From Anaerococcus tetradius ATCC 35098 (GTDB lineage Bacteria > Bacillota > Clostridia > Tissierellales > Peptoniphilaceae), in the NCBI RefSeq assembly GCF_000159095.1, contig NZ_GG666297.1, positions 143,853-198,497 of the forward strand: a DNA stretch of 54,645 nt, written 5' to 3'. Position 1 is the first letter of the stretch. Each line of letters begins with the position of its first letter. Made by a program: the position numbers and the translations under genes. Below the pieces are notes generated by a model. It saw nothing but the letters and a program-made list of their open reading frames with translations. It was not told the origin of the DNA and did no database searches. Positions 1-7,111 of this stretch are shown here, in pieces.

Positions 1-81
1 ATTTTAGATGTGCTTTTTTAGTAGAAATTTATCGACCTGAGTAAGTCGTAAAACTGCTATTTTTTATTGGAAGGAGTCATG

Positions 82-1482
82 ATGGTTCGATATGGTTGTC
101 AGACTCCCAGCCAGTCGGTGATACTTGATTATGAAAAGAGTCTTGGCCAAGAAGCTATAGATATCTATAAGAAGACTGGTTTAAGTCCTTATCCATGGCA
201 AGAAAAGCTTATTAAAGATATTTTTGCAGTTAATGATGATGGTTTATGGACTCACTCTAAATTTGGTTACGCAGTACCACGTAGGAATGGTAAGACCGAG
301 ATAGTCTACATGGCCGAGCTTTGGTTTTTAATGGATGGTAAAAATATCATCCATACCGCTCATAGAATTTCTACGTCACACTCATCTTTTAAGAAACTTA
401 AAAAGTATTTAGAGAAGATGGGCTTGGTTGATAAGGTTGATTTCAAATCAATAAAAGCCAAGGGACAAGAAATGATTGAGTTAATAAAAACTGGCGGTGT
501 TATCCAATTTAGGACCAGAACAGAGACAGGAGGTCTTGGTGAAGGCTTTGATTTGCTTGTTATAGATGAGGCCCAGGAATACACCGAAGGTCAAGAATCA
601 GCCTTAAAATATACTGTTACAGACTCTGATAATCCTATGATTCTTATGTGTGGTACTCCACCTACACTGGTATCTGGCGGTACTGTTTTTAGCAAGTATA
701 GGGATCTTATCCTTAGTGGTGGGAAAAACCACAATGGCTGGGCAGAATGGTCTGTAAGTGAGATGACTAATCCTTATGATATTGATGCTTGGTACAAGAC
801 TAATCCATCTATGGGATATAAGTTAAGGGAAAGAGCTGTCGAGGAAGAGATTGGACCTGATGAGACAGATTTTAATATTCAAAGGCTTGGCTATTGGGTT
901 AAGTATAATCAAAAATCAGTTATTTCAAAGCTGGATTGGGATAGACTTAAACTTACAAGGTTGCCTAGCTTGGTTGGAAAGCTCCATGTTGGTATAAAGT
1001 ATGGCAATGATGGCAGGAATGTAGCTTTATCCATAGCTGTTAAGACCCTATCCAATAGGATATTTATAGAATCTATTGATTGTCAGTCAATAAGGAATGG
1101 CAATGATTGGATTGTTGATTTTTTGAAGAAAACTAAACCTATCAGTGTAGTTATTGATGGTGCTAGCAGGCAGGATATATTAGAAGAGCAGTTAAAAAGG
1201 GCAGGTATTAGACAGGTGACTTTACCAACTGTTAAAGAGATTATAAAGGCTAACTCCTTATGGGAGCAGGCTATTTATGATAAGAGCATTTGCCACTTAG
1301 ACCAACCATCACTAAGTCAAGTTGTTACTAACTGTGAAAAGCGAAATATAGGCTCTGCAGGTGGTTTTGGATACAGGAGTCAGTTTGAAGATATGGATAT
1401 CATCTTGATGGATTCATGTCTTTTGGCACACTGGTCATGTATAGAAATAAAAGAGAAAAATCAACAAAGAATCAGTTATTAA
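82..1482 (+). CDS. terL: Phage terminase large subunit
   Basis: ATPase-nuclease motor that packages phage DNA into the prohead. The protein of 466 residues has a Walker A-like RRNGKT near residues 67-72 and a Walker B LLVIDEAQ near 158-165, followed by a C-terminal RNase H-like nuclease half. The frame is open from a TTG at 67, but AAGGAG at 71-76 is best spaced for the ATG at 82 (ATG at 79 is possible). Length and C-terminus look complete. It heads the visible late operon, but a hairpin with a T-run follows it at once, and the next gene is scaffold rather than portal, which is abnormal. Family assignment is secure from the motifs and the neighbouring phage genes. Confidence 0.93.
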   Translation: MVRYGCQTPSQSVILDYEKSLGQEAIDIYKKTGLSPYPWQEKLIKDIFAVNDDGLWTHSKFGYAVPRRNGKTEIVYMAELWFLMDGKNIIHTAHRISTSHSSFKKLKKYLEKMGLVDKVDFKSIKAKGQEMIELIKTGGVIQFRTRTETGGLGEGFDLLVIDEAQEYTEGQESALKYTVTDSDNPMILMCGTPPTLVSGGTVFSKYRDLILSGGKNHNGWAEWSVSEMTNPYDIDAWYKTNPSMGYKLRERAVEEEIGPDETDFNIQRLGYWVKYNQKSVISKLDWDRLKLTRLPSLVGKLHVGIKYGNDGRNVALSIAVKTLSNRIFIESIDCQSIRNGNDWIVDFLKKTKPISVVIDGASRQDILEEQLKRAGIRQVTLPTVKEIIKANSLWEQAIYDKSICHLDQPSLSQVVTNCEKRNIGSAGGFGYRSQFEDMDIILMDSCLLAHWSCIEIKEKNQQRISY

Positions 1483-1518
1483 AGTGGGTGTAAACTATTA
1501 GTTGACACTTGCTTTTTT
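1483..1518 (+). terminator. Terminator-like hairpin after terL
   Basis: AGTGGGTGT (1483-1491) pairs with ACACTTGCT (1505-1513) using G-U wobbles. An inner AACT/AGTT stem extends it, and it ends in TTTTTT. It begins one base after the terL stop and lies in the gap where a portal gene is expected. A similar TGTGCTTTTTTA string occurs at 9-20, upstream of terL. Confidence 0.55.
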
Positions 1519-1558
1519 AATATAAAAATTACCGGACACGGGCAAATGGGAGGAGAAA

Positions 1559-2026
1559 ATGAGCGATTTTAAAGTAATTGAAAGTCAAGAAGAATTAGAC
1601 AGGATACTCAAAGACAGGCTAGAGAGAGCAGAGAAAAAAGCAAAGGAAGAAATGCAGGGCCTAATTGATAGTCTAAAATCTGAGAATGCTGGCCTAAAAG
1701 ATGAAAACACCAATTATCAAAAGCAGTTAGAGGGAGTAAAGGAAAAAGATGTTACTATTTCAACCCTAGAAGGTGAGATAGAATCTTATAAAAAGGCTGA
1801 ACTTAGACGTAAGGTAGCCATAAAAAATGATATTCCTTATAGCTTAGCTGATAGGATTATTGGTGATGATGAGGAGAGTATGGCAGAGGATGCTAAGAGA
1901 TTGGCAGAGTTTGTCGGAAAAAAAGATCATGTGCCACCATTAAGAAACTATGAGGATAAAAATCCAGATGATATGGATGGTGCATTAAAGGATCTATTAA
2001 ATAATTTAAATACAGAAGGAGAATAA
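1559..2026 (+). CDS. Phage capsid scaffolding protein
   Basis: Small acidic protein of 155 residues, expected to act as the internal scaffold during prohead assembly and then be removed. Residues 1-90 are strongly charged and heptad-like (coiled coil: repeated E/K with L or I spacing), followed by a short globular segment and an acidic tail. It resembles the DUF4355 scaffold family found before HK97-fold capsid genes in Gram-positive siphophages. GGGAGGAG precedes the ATG with good spacing, and the major capsid gene starts 3 nt after the stop. Function rests on coiled-coil character and position rather than on a catalytic motif. Confidence 0.82.
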   Translation: MSDFKVIESQEELDRILKDRLERAEKKAKEEMQGLIDSLKSENAGLKDENTNYQKQLEGVKEKDVTISTLEGEIESYKKAELRRKVAIKNDIPYSLADRIIGDDEESMAEDAKRLAEFVGKKDHVPPLRNYEDKNPDDMDGALKDLLNNLNTEGE

Positions 2027-2029
2027 AAT

Positions 2030-2920
2030 ATGGCAGTTTTAAGTAAAGGAACATTATTTCCAGAAGTTTTAGTAAGTGATTTAATTTCAAAGGTACAAGG
2101 TAGGTCATCTTTGGCTAAGTTATCAACTCAAAAGCCTATACCTTTTAATGGTCTTAAGGAATTTGTTTTTTCTATGGATAATGAAATTGATATAGTTGCA
2201 GAAAATGGCCAAAAAACTGAAGGTGGTATTAGTTTAGATGTTATTAAGGTAGTACCAATCAAGGTTGAATATGGTGCAAGGGTATCGGATGAATTTATTT
2301 ATGCCTCTGAAGAGGAACAAATAAATATATTAAAAGCCTTCAATGATGGATATTCAAAGAAGCTTGCTAAGGGCATAGATATTATGGCTTTTCATGGATT
2401 TAACCCTAGAAAAAATGCTGCATCAGATATCATAGGCAATAATTGCTTTGACAAGAAGGTTACACAAACTGTGACTTTTGACGGTAGCAAACCAGACCTA
2501 GCAATCGAGAGTGCAGTTGACCTTGTAGAAGGTGCTGAAGGTGATGTAACTGGTCTAGCTATAGATACTACTTTTAGGGCTGCTCTTGCAAAAGAGACTG
2601 TTGATGGAGAAGGAAAGGGTGCAAGACTATATCCAGAACTAAGATGGGGAGGCAATCCTGGTAATCTTAATGGAGTTAATCTCGATGTAAATAGGACTGT
2701 AGCTAATGGAGGAACTACTAAGGCTTATATTGGTGATTTTGCTAGTATGTTTAAGTGGGGCTATGCAAAACAAATACCTCTTGAAGTAATTAAGTATGGT
2801 GATCCTGATAATTCTGGTAAGGACCTAAAGGGATATAACCAAGTTTACTTAAGAGCTGAAACCTATATAGGTTGGGGAATCCTAAGTCCAGAGCACTTTG
2901 CAATTATCAAAGGTGCTTAG
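2030..2920 (+). CDS. Phage major capsid protein, HK97 fold
   Basis: Main shell subunit of the icosahedral head, 296 residues. The N-terminal stretch resembles known HK97-type capsids that lack a long delta domain (MAVLSKGTLFPEVLVSDLIS start, then GRSSLAKLS). This suits the presence of a separate scaffold gene just upstream. AGAAGGAG overlaps the end of the scaffold gene and serves as SD for the ATG at 2030. The head-tail connector genes follow without gaps. No truncation is seen. Confidence 0.9.
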   Translation: MAVLSKGTLFPEVLVSDLISKVQGRSSLAKLSTQKPIPFNGLKEFVFSMDNEIDIVAENGQKTEGGISLDVIKVVPIKVEYGARVSDEFIYASEEEQINILKAFNDGYSKKLAKGIDIMAFHGFNPRKNAASDIIGNNCFDKKVTQTVTFDGSKPDLAIESAVDLVEGAEGDVTGLAIDTTFRAALAKETVDGEGKGARLYPELRWGGNPGNLNGVNLDVNRTVANGGTTKAYIGDFASMFKWGYAKQIPLEVIKYGDPDNSGKDLKGYNQVYLRAETYIGWGILSPEHFAIIKGA

Positions 2921-2922
2921 AA

Positions 2923-3201
2923 ATGACTAAATATTATAATACAAAGACTAGGGCTATCATTGATAGTCCTTTTCTCATTTCTGGTGCAAACTGGATAAAT
3001 TATGAAGATAAGGACAATGAAGCAGAAAAATCAGTAGTAGAAACTAAGAAAGAAGATAGCGAGCTTGAAGTAACGAATCAAAGTTCGTCCAATGAGAAGT
3101 TTACTAAGGCTGATATAGAAAATGAGCTTGTAGCCCTTGGTATTGAATATGATAAAAAATCGACCAAGGATGAACTATATGCTTTATTAATGGAGCAGTA
3201 A
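2923..3201 (+). CDS. Small phage protein with HeH/Rho-N-like C-terminus
   Basis: Protein of 92 residues between the capsid and first connector genes. The N-terminal 30 residues are a short beta-like segment, the middle (about 35-60) is a charged low-complexity linker, and the C-terminal 35 residues (FTKADIENELVALGIEY, then STKDELYALL) look like the helix-extended-helix fold of HeH/LEM or Rho-N domains that many Gram-positive phages carry here. The frame is open further upstream inside the capsid gene, but the ATG at 2923, 2 nt after the capsid stop, is the sensible start. Exact role unknown; perhaps head decoration or an assembly factor. Confidence 0.7.
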   Translation: MTKYYNTKTRAIIDSPFLISGANWINYEDKDNEAEKSVVETKKEDSELEVTNQSSSNEKFTKADIENELVALGIEYDKKSTKDELYALLMEQ

Positions 3202-3606
3202 ATGACAACTTATGTAAGCGTGGATGATGTTATTAGTTTATGGAGACCTTTAAATGCAGAGGAAGTTGATAGGGTAAAGAATTTAATACCTGTTATAGAA
3301 AACACACTAAGGATTGAAGCTGATAGGGTAGGTAAGGACATAGATGTTCTTAGCGAGGATAGTGAAGCTTATAAGTCTGTGTTAAAGTCTGTAATTGTTG
3401 ATGTTGTAGCAAGAACTCTTATGACATCTACTGATTCAGAGCCAATGACCCAAACAAGTGAATCGGCTTTAGGTTATACCTGGTCTGGTACTTTTCTAGT
3501 TCCTGGAGGAGGTCTTTTTATTAAGAAATCTGAGCTTGCTAGGCTTGGTCTGAGAAGACAAAGATATGGAGTGATTGATATCTATGGCGAGAATACGAGG
3601 GATTGA
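3202..3606 (+). CDS. Head-tail connector (Gp19/Gp15/Gp42-like adaptor)
   Basis: Protein of 134 residues in the place of the first connector (adaptor) ring that joins portal to neck. It is predicted mostly helical at the N-terminus. The C-terminal part with GYTWSGTFLVPGGGLFIKKSE and LARLGLRRQR matches the usual end of the Gp19/Gp15/Gp42-like family of Gram-positive phages. Its ATG follows the previous stop directly, and its 3' end overlaps the next gene by 23 nt, typical of tightly packed structural modules. A portal ring, its normal partner, is not encoded in the visible region. Confidence 0.8.
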   Translation: MTTYVSVDDVISLWRPLNAEEVDRVKNLIPVIENTLRIEADRVGKDIDVLSEDSEAYKSVLKSVIVDVVARTLMTSTDSEPMTQTSESALGYTWSGTFLVPGGGLFIKKSELARLGLRRQRYGVIDIYGENTRD

Positions 3607-3922
3607 TATTGTTCTTATTAATAAGAAAAAAGTAGGTACAGATGCCTTTCATGCTCCTATTTATGAGGATATTGAAAAAGTAGTTAATAATGTACTCGTA
3701 GCTCCAGCATCATCTGATGATATTGTTGATTCAATGAATTTGTATGGAAAAAAAGCGATTTATGTTTTGGCCATACCAAAGGGTGATGATAATATATGGG
3801 AAGGCCAAGAGGTGAAGTTCTTTGGTCAAAAGTTTAGGGTTTTTGGAAAGGAACTTGAAGGTATTGATCACTTGATTCCCTTATCATGGAATAAGAAAGT
3901 ATGGGTTGAAGCATATGAGTAA
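3584..3922 (+). CDS. Head-tail stopper/closure protein
   Basis: Protein of 112 residues predicted to be mostly beta, in the slot of the head-completion stopper (SPP1 gp16-like or minor capsid protein). The frame opens with a TTG at 3575, but ATG at 3584 gives the usual MARIRG-type basic N-terminus and has GGAG upstream at 3568-3571. It overlaps the preceding connector gene by 23 nt and the following gene by 8 nt. The assignment comes from position, size and fold character; sequence motifs in this family are weak. Confidence 0.68.
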   Translation: MARIRGIDIVLINKKKVGTDAFHAPIYEDIEKVVNNVLVAPASSDDIVDSMNLYGKKAIYVLAIPKGDDNIWEGQEVKFFGQKFRVFGKELEGIDHLIPLSWNKKVWVEAYE

Positions 3923-4148
3923 AGTTAAGTTTAAATTAAATAGGAAAGGAGTTTCCGAACTACTCAAGGGTAACAAAATGCAAGATGTTCTAAAAGATGA
4001 AGCAAAAAAGGTTCTAAATAGGGCTGGAGACGGCTTTAAAATGGATGTGATAGTTGGAAAGACCAGGGCTAATGCTATGGTTAAAGCTGATAGTCCTAAG
4101 GCTTACTATAAAAATCTAAAGAATAATACTTTAGTCAAGAGTTTGTGA
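3915..4148 (+). CDS. HK97 gp10-like tail-completion/minor structural protein
   Basis: Basic protein of 77 residues, starting MSKVKFKLNRKGVSELL and containing a helix (KDEAKKVLNRAG), as in HK97-gp10-like proteins that lie between stopper and tail terminator. This family is often around 110-150 residues, so this is a short member. The annotated start is the ATG at 3915, overlapping the previous gene by 8 nt; an upstream in-frame start at 3906 would add only three residues. Its stop TGA shares one base with the next ATG at 4148, so translation is probably coupled. Confidence 0.68.
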   Translation: MSKVKFKLNRKGVSELLKGNKMQDVLKDEAKKVLNRAGDGFKMDVIVGKTRANAMVKADSPKAYYKNLKNNTLVKSL

Positions 4149-4483
4149 TGATTGAAATTATTATTCTTAATTATTTAGAGAAGAGATTGGATTGCCCTGT
4201 AGTTTTAAGCTTAGAAGATGGATTTAAGGAAAGTAGATTTGTTAGATTTGAAAGAGTTGGCTCTTCTAAGACAAATCTTATTAATAGGGTTAGCTTAGCT
4301 TTTCAAAGTTATGGATCTAGCCTATTAGATGCTGCTAAGCTTAATGAAGAATTGAAAAGTGCTGTTAGTGAGCTATCAGCACTAGAAGAAATAGGTTCAG
4401 TAAAACTAGTTTCAGATTATAATTTTACTGATGATTCTACAAAGAAGTATAGATATCAAGCTATATATGAAATTTATTTTTAG
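4148..4483 (+). CDS. Tail terminator protein
   Basis: Protein of 111 residues in the slot of the tail-terminator ring that caps the tail tube before head joining. It has an N-terminal helix with the LDCPV segment and alternating helices and strands, ending in YRYQAIYEIYF; this pattern of an aromatic, strand-rich C-terminus is typical of the family. A GTG at 4145 is also in frame, but the ATG at 4148 overlaps the previous stop (TGATG), favouring coupled initiation there. Position just before the major tail protein supports the call. Confidence 0.7.
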   Translation: MIEIIILNYLEKRLDCPVVLSLEDGFKESRFVRFERVGSSKTNLINRVSLAFQSYGSSLLDAAKLNEELKSAVSELSALEEIGSVKLVSDYNFTDDSTKKYRYQAIYEIYF

Positions 4484-4491
4484 GAGGTTAT

Positions 4492-5058
4492 ATGTCTAAT
4501 AGTAATTTAGTTTCTTGGGCTAAGCCTAAGATTGGGGGCGGAATTAAATCGGCTCCATTGGGAACACAACTACCTACTGATGCAATGAGTCAGTTAGATC
4601 CTGCATTTAAGAATTTAGGATATATATCAGAAGATGGTCTAACAAATGCTGATGAAAGAGAGACTGACGATTTAAAGGCTTGGGGAGGAGATACAGTATT
4701 AACTCTATATACAGGTAGGAGCGATTCTTTTACCTATACACTTATAGAAAATACTAATCTTGATGTGTTGAAGGAAGTATATGGAGCTAGCAATGTAGAA
4801 GGTGATCTAAAGACTGGAATTAAGATAAAAGCAAACTCCAAGCCATTGGAAGCCCATAGCATTGTAATTGATATGATGTTAAAGAATGGAATTTTGAAAA
4901 GGATAGTTATACCTAATGCTTCTGTATCGGAAGTGGGAGAGATTGCCTACACAGATGAAGATGCAGTTGGTTATGAAACTACTTTAAAAGCTAATCCGGA
5001 CACAGATGGAAATACTCATTATGAATATATTATTTCATCAGGAGAAAAGCATGATTAA
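4492..5058 (+). CDS. Major tail tube protein
   Basis: Protein of 188 residues forming the stacked rings of the siphophage tail tube. The sequence is beta-rich with the usual N-terminal IGGGIKSAPLGTQLPTDA segment and a glycine/aspartate-rich second half. TAGGAGG sits 5 nt before the ATG at 4492, the strongest SD in the structural module, consistent with a high-copy product. The C-terminus overlaps the tail chaperone gene by 8 nt. Confidence 0.85.
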   Translation: MSNSNLVSWAKPKIGGGIKSAPLGTQLPTDAMSQLDPAFKNLGYISEDGLTNADERETDDLKAWGGDTVLTLYTGRSDSFTYTLIENTNLDVLKEVYGASNVEGDLKTGIKIKANSKPLEAHSIVIDMMLKNGILKRIVIPNASVSEVGEIAYTDEDAVGYETTLKANPDTDGNTHYEYIISSGEKHD

Positions 5059-5308
5059 GGGAAAGACAAAAAGTGGATTTACCTATGAAATTGATGAAAA
5101 GATTTTAAATGATTATAGATTTTTTGAGTTAATTTCAGATATTGACGAAAAGCCATATAGAGCACCTAAATTGGTTGAAACTTTATTAGGAAAAGAACAA
5201 AAGGATAAACTTTTAGCCCATTTAGAAAAAGATGGTCATGTTGATTCTAAAGATGTGATGAAAGAAATAGAAGATATATTTACACATACTAAAGAATTAA
5301 AAAACTAA
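5051..5308 (+). CDS. Tail assembly chaperone, first frame (gpG-like)
   Basis: Protein of 85 residues, the zero-frame product of the tail chaperone pair that coats the tape measure during tail assembly. The true start is ATG 5051 with AGGAGAA immediately upstream; the frame is open further upstream inside the tail-tube gene. Its last codons read TTA AAA AAC TAA, containing the slippery heptamer A AAA AAC at 5299-5305. The length (85) and the position between tail-tube and tape-measure genes fit the family. Confidence 0.82.
   Translation: MIKGKTKSGFTYEIDEKILNDYRFFELISDIDEKPYRAPKLVETLLGKEQKDKLLAHLEKDGHVDSKDVMKEIEDIFTHTKELKN
5299..5305 (+). promoter_or_regulatory. Programmed -1 frameshift slippery site (A AAA AAC)
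   Basis: The heptamer A AAA AAC is read in the gpG frame as (TT)A AAA AAC, directly before the TAA stop. A -1 slip continues into the open downstream frame, CTA AGT ATC..., up to 5700. This is the classical slippery heptamer, in the place where siphophages fuse their two tail chaperones. No obvious downstream pseudoknot was recognised by eye. Confidence 0.85.
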
Positions 5309-5700
5309 GTATCCTTGCTAGAGTTATAAAATTTGATGAAGATTCATTGATTTGTGATTTAGCAGAAACTTATGGAATCTATGATTATAAGCAGCTGCCT
5401 TTGTATAAGGTGGCTGTTTTTTGCAAAGGTCTTAGAAATAATTCCAGAGTTAAGATGAAAATAAGCGGACAGAATTTTTCTGATGAGACTATGTTACTTG
5501 CAGGCATTTTAGATGCTAATAACTGGTTGGTTTGGTCTAAGAGTAAAGATGGCCAGAAAAACAAGAATAAGCCAAAGCCAGTCCTCAAACATATGTATTC
5601 AGATAATTCTAAACAAAATAATTGCATCAAGTTTTCTTCTGGTAAGGATTTTGAAAATGAGAGAAAGAAAGCCATTGAAGCTATTAAGAAGGGAGGGTAA
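5305..5700 (+). CDS. Tail assembly chaperone, frameshift extension (gpT-like)
   Basis: This -1 frame contributes 131 residues after the slip at 5305, giving a fusion of about 216 residues (gpGT type) that recruits tail-tube subunits to the tape measure. The frame is open from 5293 and has no plausible independent start: the first possible codon is a TTG at 5347 without SD. The composition (basic C-terminus ENERKKAIEAIKKGG) is typical of the T part. It ends 2 nt before the tape-measure ATG. Confidence 0.8.
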   Translation, partial: LSILARVIKFDEDSLICDLAETYGIYDYKQLPLYKVAVFCKGLRNNSRVKMKISGQNFSDETMLLAGILDANNWLVWSKSKDGQKNKNKPKPVLKHMYSDNSKQNNCIKFSSGKDFENERKKAIEAIKKGG

Positions 5701-5702
5701 GT

Positions 5703-6230
5703 ATGGCTGATTTAGGAAAAGCTTACGTGCAGATTGTTCCTTCTGCAGAAGGAATAGCTAATAAAATCCGCTCTGTTATAATGCCAGGGATGGGTTCTGC
5801 TGGAGAAAGTGCAGGATCTAGTTTAGGATCTAAATTAGTAGGTATGGCAGTTAAAGTAATTTCTGCTGCAGGTATAGGTAAAGCTATAGCTAGTTCTGTT
5901 AAACAAGGGGCCGCCCTTGAACAAAGCATAGGCGGTATTGAGACCTTGTTTAAAAATTCAGCTTCTAAAATAAGGGCTTATGCAAGTGAAGCCTATAGGA
6001 CTAGTGGAGTTAGTGCTAATGAGTATATGAGCCAAGTTACTAGCTTTTCAGCTGCTTTGATTAAGTCCTTGGGAGGAGATACATCAAAAGCTGCAGAGAT
6101 TTCTAATATGGCAATGGTTGATATGAGTGATAATGCCAACAAGATGGGCACTAATATGCAGGATATACAAAATGCATATCAGGGCTTTAGTAAATCCAAT
6201 TACACAATGTTAGATAACTTAAAACTCGGT
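5703..6230 (+). CDS. Tape measure protein, exon 1
   Basis: First 176 codons of the tape measure protein, which sets tail length and helps DNA entry. It opens with the usual glycine/alanine-rich, membrane-like segment (GSAGESAGSSLG, then VKVISAAGIGKAIASSV), followed by ALEQSIGGIETLFK and YTMLDNLKLG, the conserved tape-measure motif. Reading stops being tape-measure-like exactly at CTC GGT (6225-6230), where the intron starts; without splicing the frame runs into intron sequence and stops at 6290. Joined to 7112-9094 in frame it encodes 836 residues. GGGAGGG precedes the ATG. Confidence 0.88.
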
Positions 6231-7111
6231 AGAAAATCCATAGCCGAGTATAAACCTAGTGAAAACGGTAGAACTCTAATAAAATATTAATAGACAATAC
6301 CGTGTTTTATTATTGAACCTAGTACGTGGTTAGTATATAGTGCTTATATAACCATGTGGAGGTAATAAAATGATTTGGGTAAAATTGTCAAGATTTAAAA
6401 ATTATTCTATTAATGAATTAGGTCAGGTAAGAAATGATAATACTGGACATTTAAAAAAGTCATATAAAAATAAAAATAATGGGTACTTTACGGTTGATTT
6501 ATGGGAAGATAATAAATCTAACAAAGTTACTATTCATAGATTACTTGCAGAAACATTTATACCAAATCCAGAAAATAAGCCTACTGTAGATCACGCAGAT
6601 GGAAACAGAGAAAATAATGATTTAAAAAATCTTAGATGGGCTACTTATTCTGAACAAAATTCACGTTTTAAGACAAATGGTGTTAGGAGTGAAAAAATCC
6701 TGGTAACACAATTTGAGGAATTTAGAAAGAAGCGTGGAGGTGGTCATATAGGATGGGGAAATATAATTAATAAATTATACTTTAATAGTATTTCTGAATG
6801 TGCTGACTATTTTAATTGCTCTTTATCTAATATATCTTTGAGGTTAGAAGATAGAAATATAGGTAGACGTGGAATTACAAGAGGGTTTTTAATAGAATAT
6901 TTAAATGGCAATAGAATCAAACATAATAAAATGTAACGACTATCGAAACAGATTAAGCATCCAAATAGGTGCTTTTTTAATGGAGTAGAGTACATTCAGG
7001 TGAATGGAAGCGCTAGGATGCAAATGCATAAGATATAGTCTAATCTGTATGGTGACATACAGCAGTTAATAACGGTTATGAACTAACGAATCATAATGAA
7101 TATGTACTATG
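6231..7111 (+). ncRNA. Group I intron in the tape-measure gene (881 nt)
   Basis: Self-splicing intron, boundaries set by base pairing. Exon 1 ends CTCGGT (6225-6230), which pairs fully with the intron guide GCCGAG (6243-6248), leaving the U-G wobble at the 5' site (P1). Exon 2 begins TATGG (7112-7116), which pairs with CCATA (6238-6242) directly upstream of the guide (P10). The core includes AAGATATAGTC (7030-7040), the conserved S element, whose TAGTC pairs with GACTA at 6938-6942 (P7). A GTATG/CATAC stem with GTGA tetraloop (7047-7060) fits P9. The last base is G7111. Removing it restores the conserved LKLG-YGGTK junction in frame. Confidence 0.93.
6370..6936 (+). CDS. Intron-encoded HNH homing endonuclease
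   Basis: Protein of 188 residues encoded within the intron, before the P7 strand. Residues 1-25 (SRFKNYSINELGQVRN) match a NUMOD4 start. HRLLAETFIPNP (from 56), VDHADGNRENN (from 73) and NLRWATYSEQN (from 87) form the HNH_3 nuclease core. A C-terminal NUMOD1-like helix-turn-helix (SISECADYFNCSLSNISLRL) probably binds DNA. It would cut intronless tape-measure alleles and so spread the intron. It has its own SD (GGAGG) before ATG 6370. Its stop lies one base before the P7 strand GACTA, so the ORF is tightly packed into the ribozyme. Confidence 0.9.
   Translation: MIWVKLSRFKNYSINELGQVRNDNTGHLKKSYKNKNNGYFTVDLWEDNKSNKVTIHRLLAETFIPNPENKPTVDHADGNRENNDLKNLRWATYSEQNSRFKTNGVRSEKILVTQFEEFRKKRGGGHIGWGNIINKLYFNSISECADYFNCSLSNISLRLEDRNIGRRGITRGFLIEYLNGNRIKHNKM

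Noticed and set aside
1-81. 3' end of a small terminase gene
   Set aside because: Too short to identify; only a T-run motif and the SD of terL can be supported.
5347-5700. Independent gene starting at TTG 5347
   Set aside because: No SD, and the frame joins the upstream chaperone exactly at a canonical slippery heptamer.
6955-6978. Terminator-like hairpin AAGCATCC...GGTGCTT plus T-run after the HNH gene
   Set aside because: It lies inside the ribozyme between the two P7 strands, so it is better explained as an intron stem (P7.1-like) than as a terminator.
7109-7111. ATG as true start of a separate tape-measure gene
   Set aside because: It spans the last intron bases, lacks an SD, and splicing at 7111/7112 restores the conserved motif.
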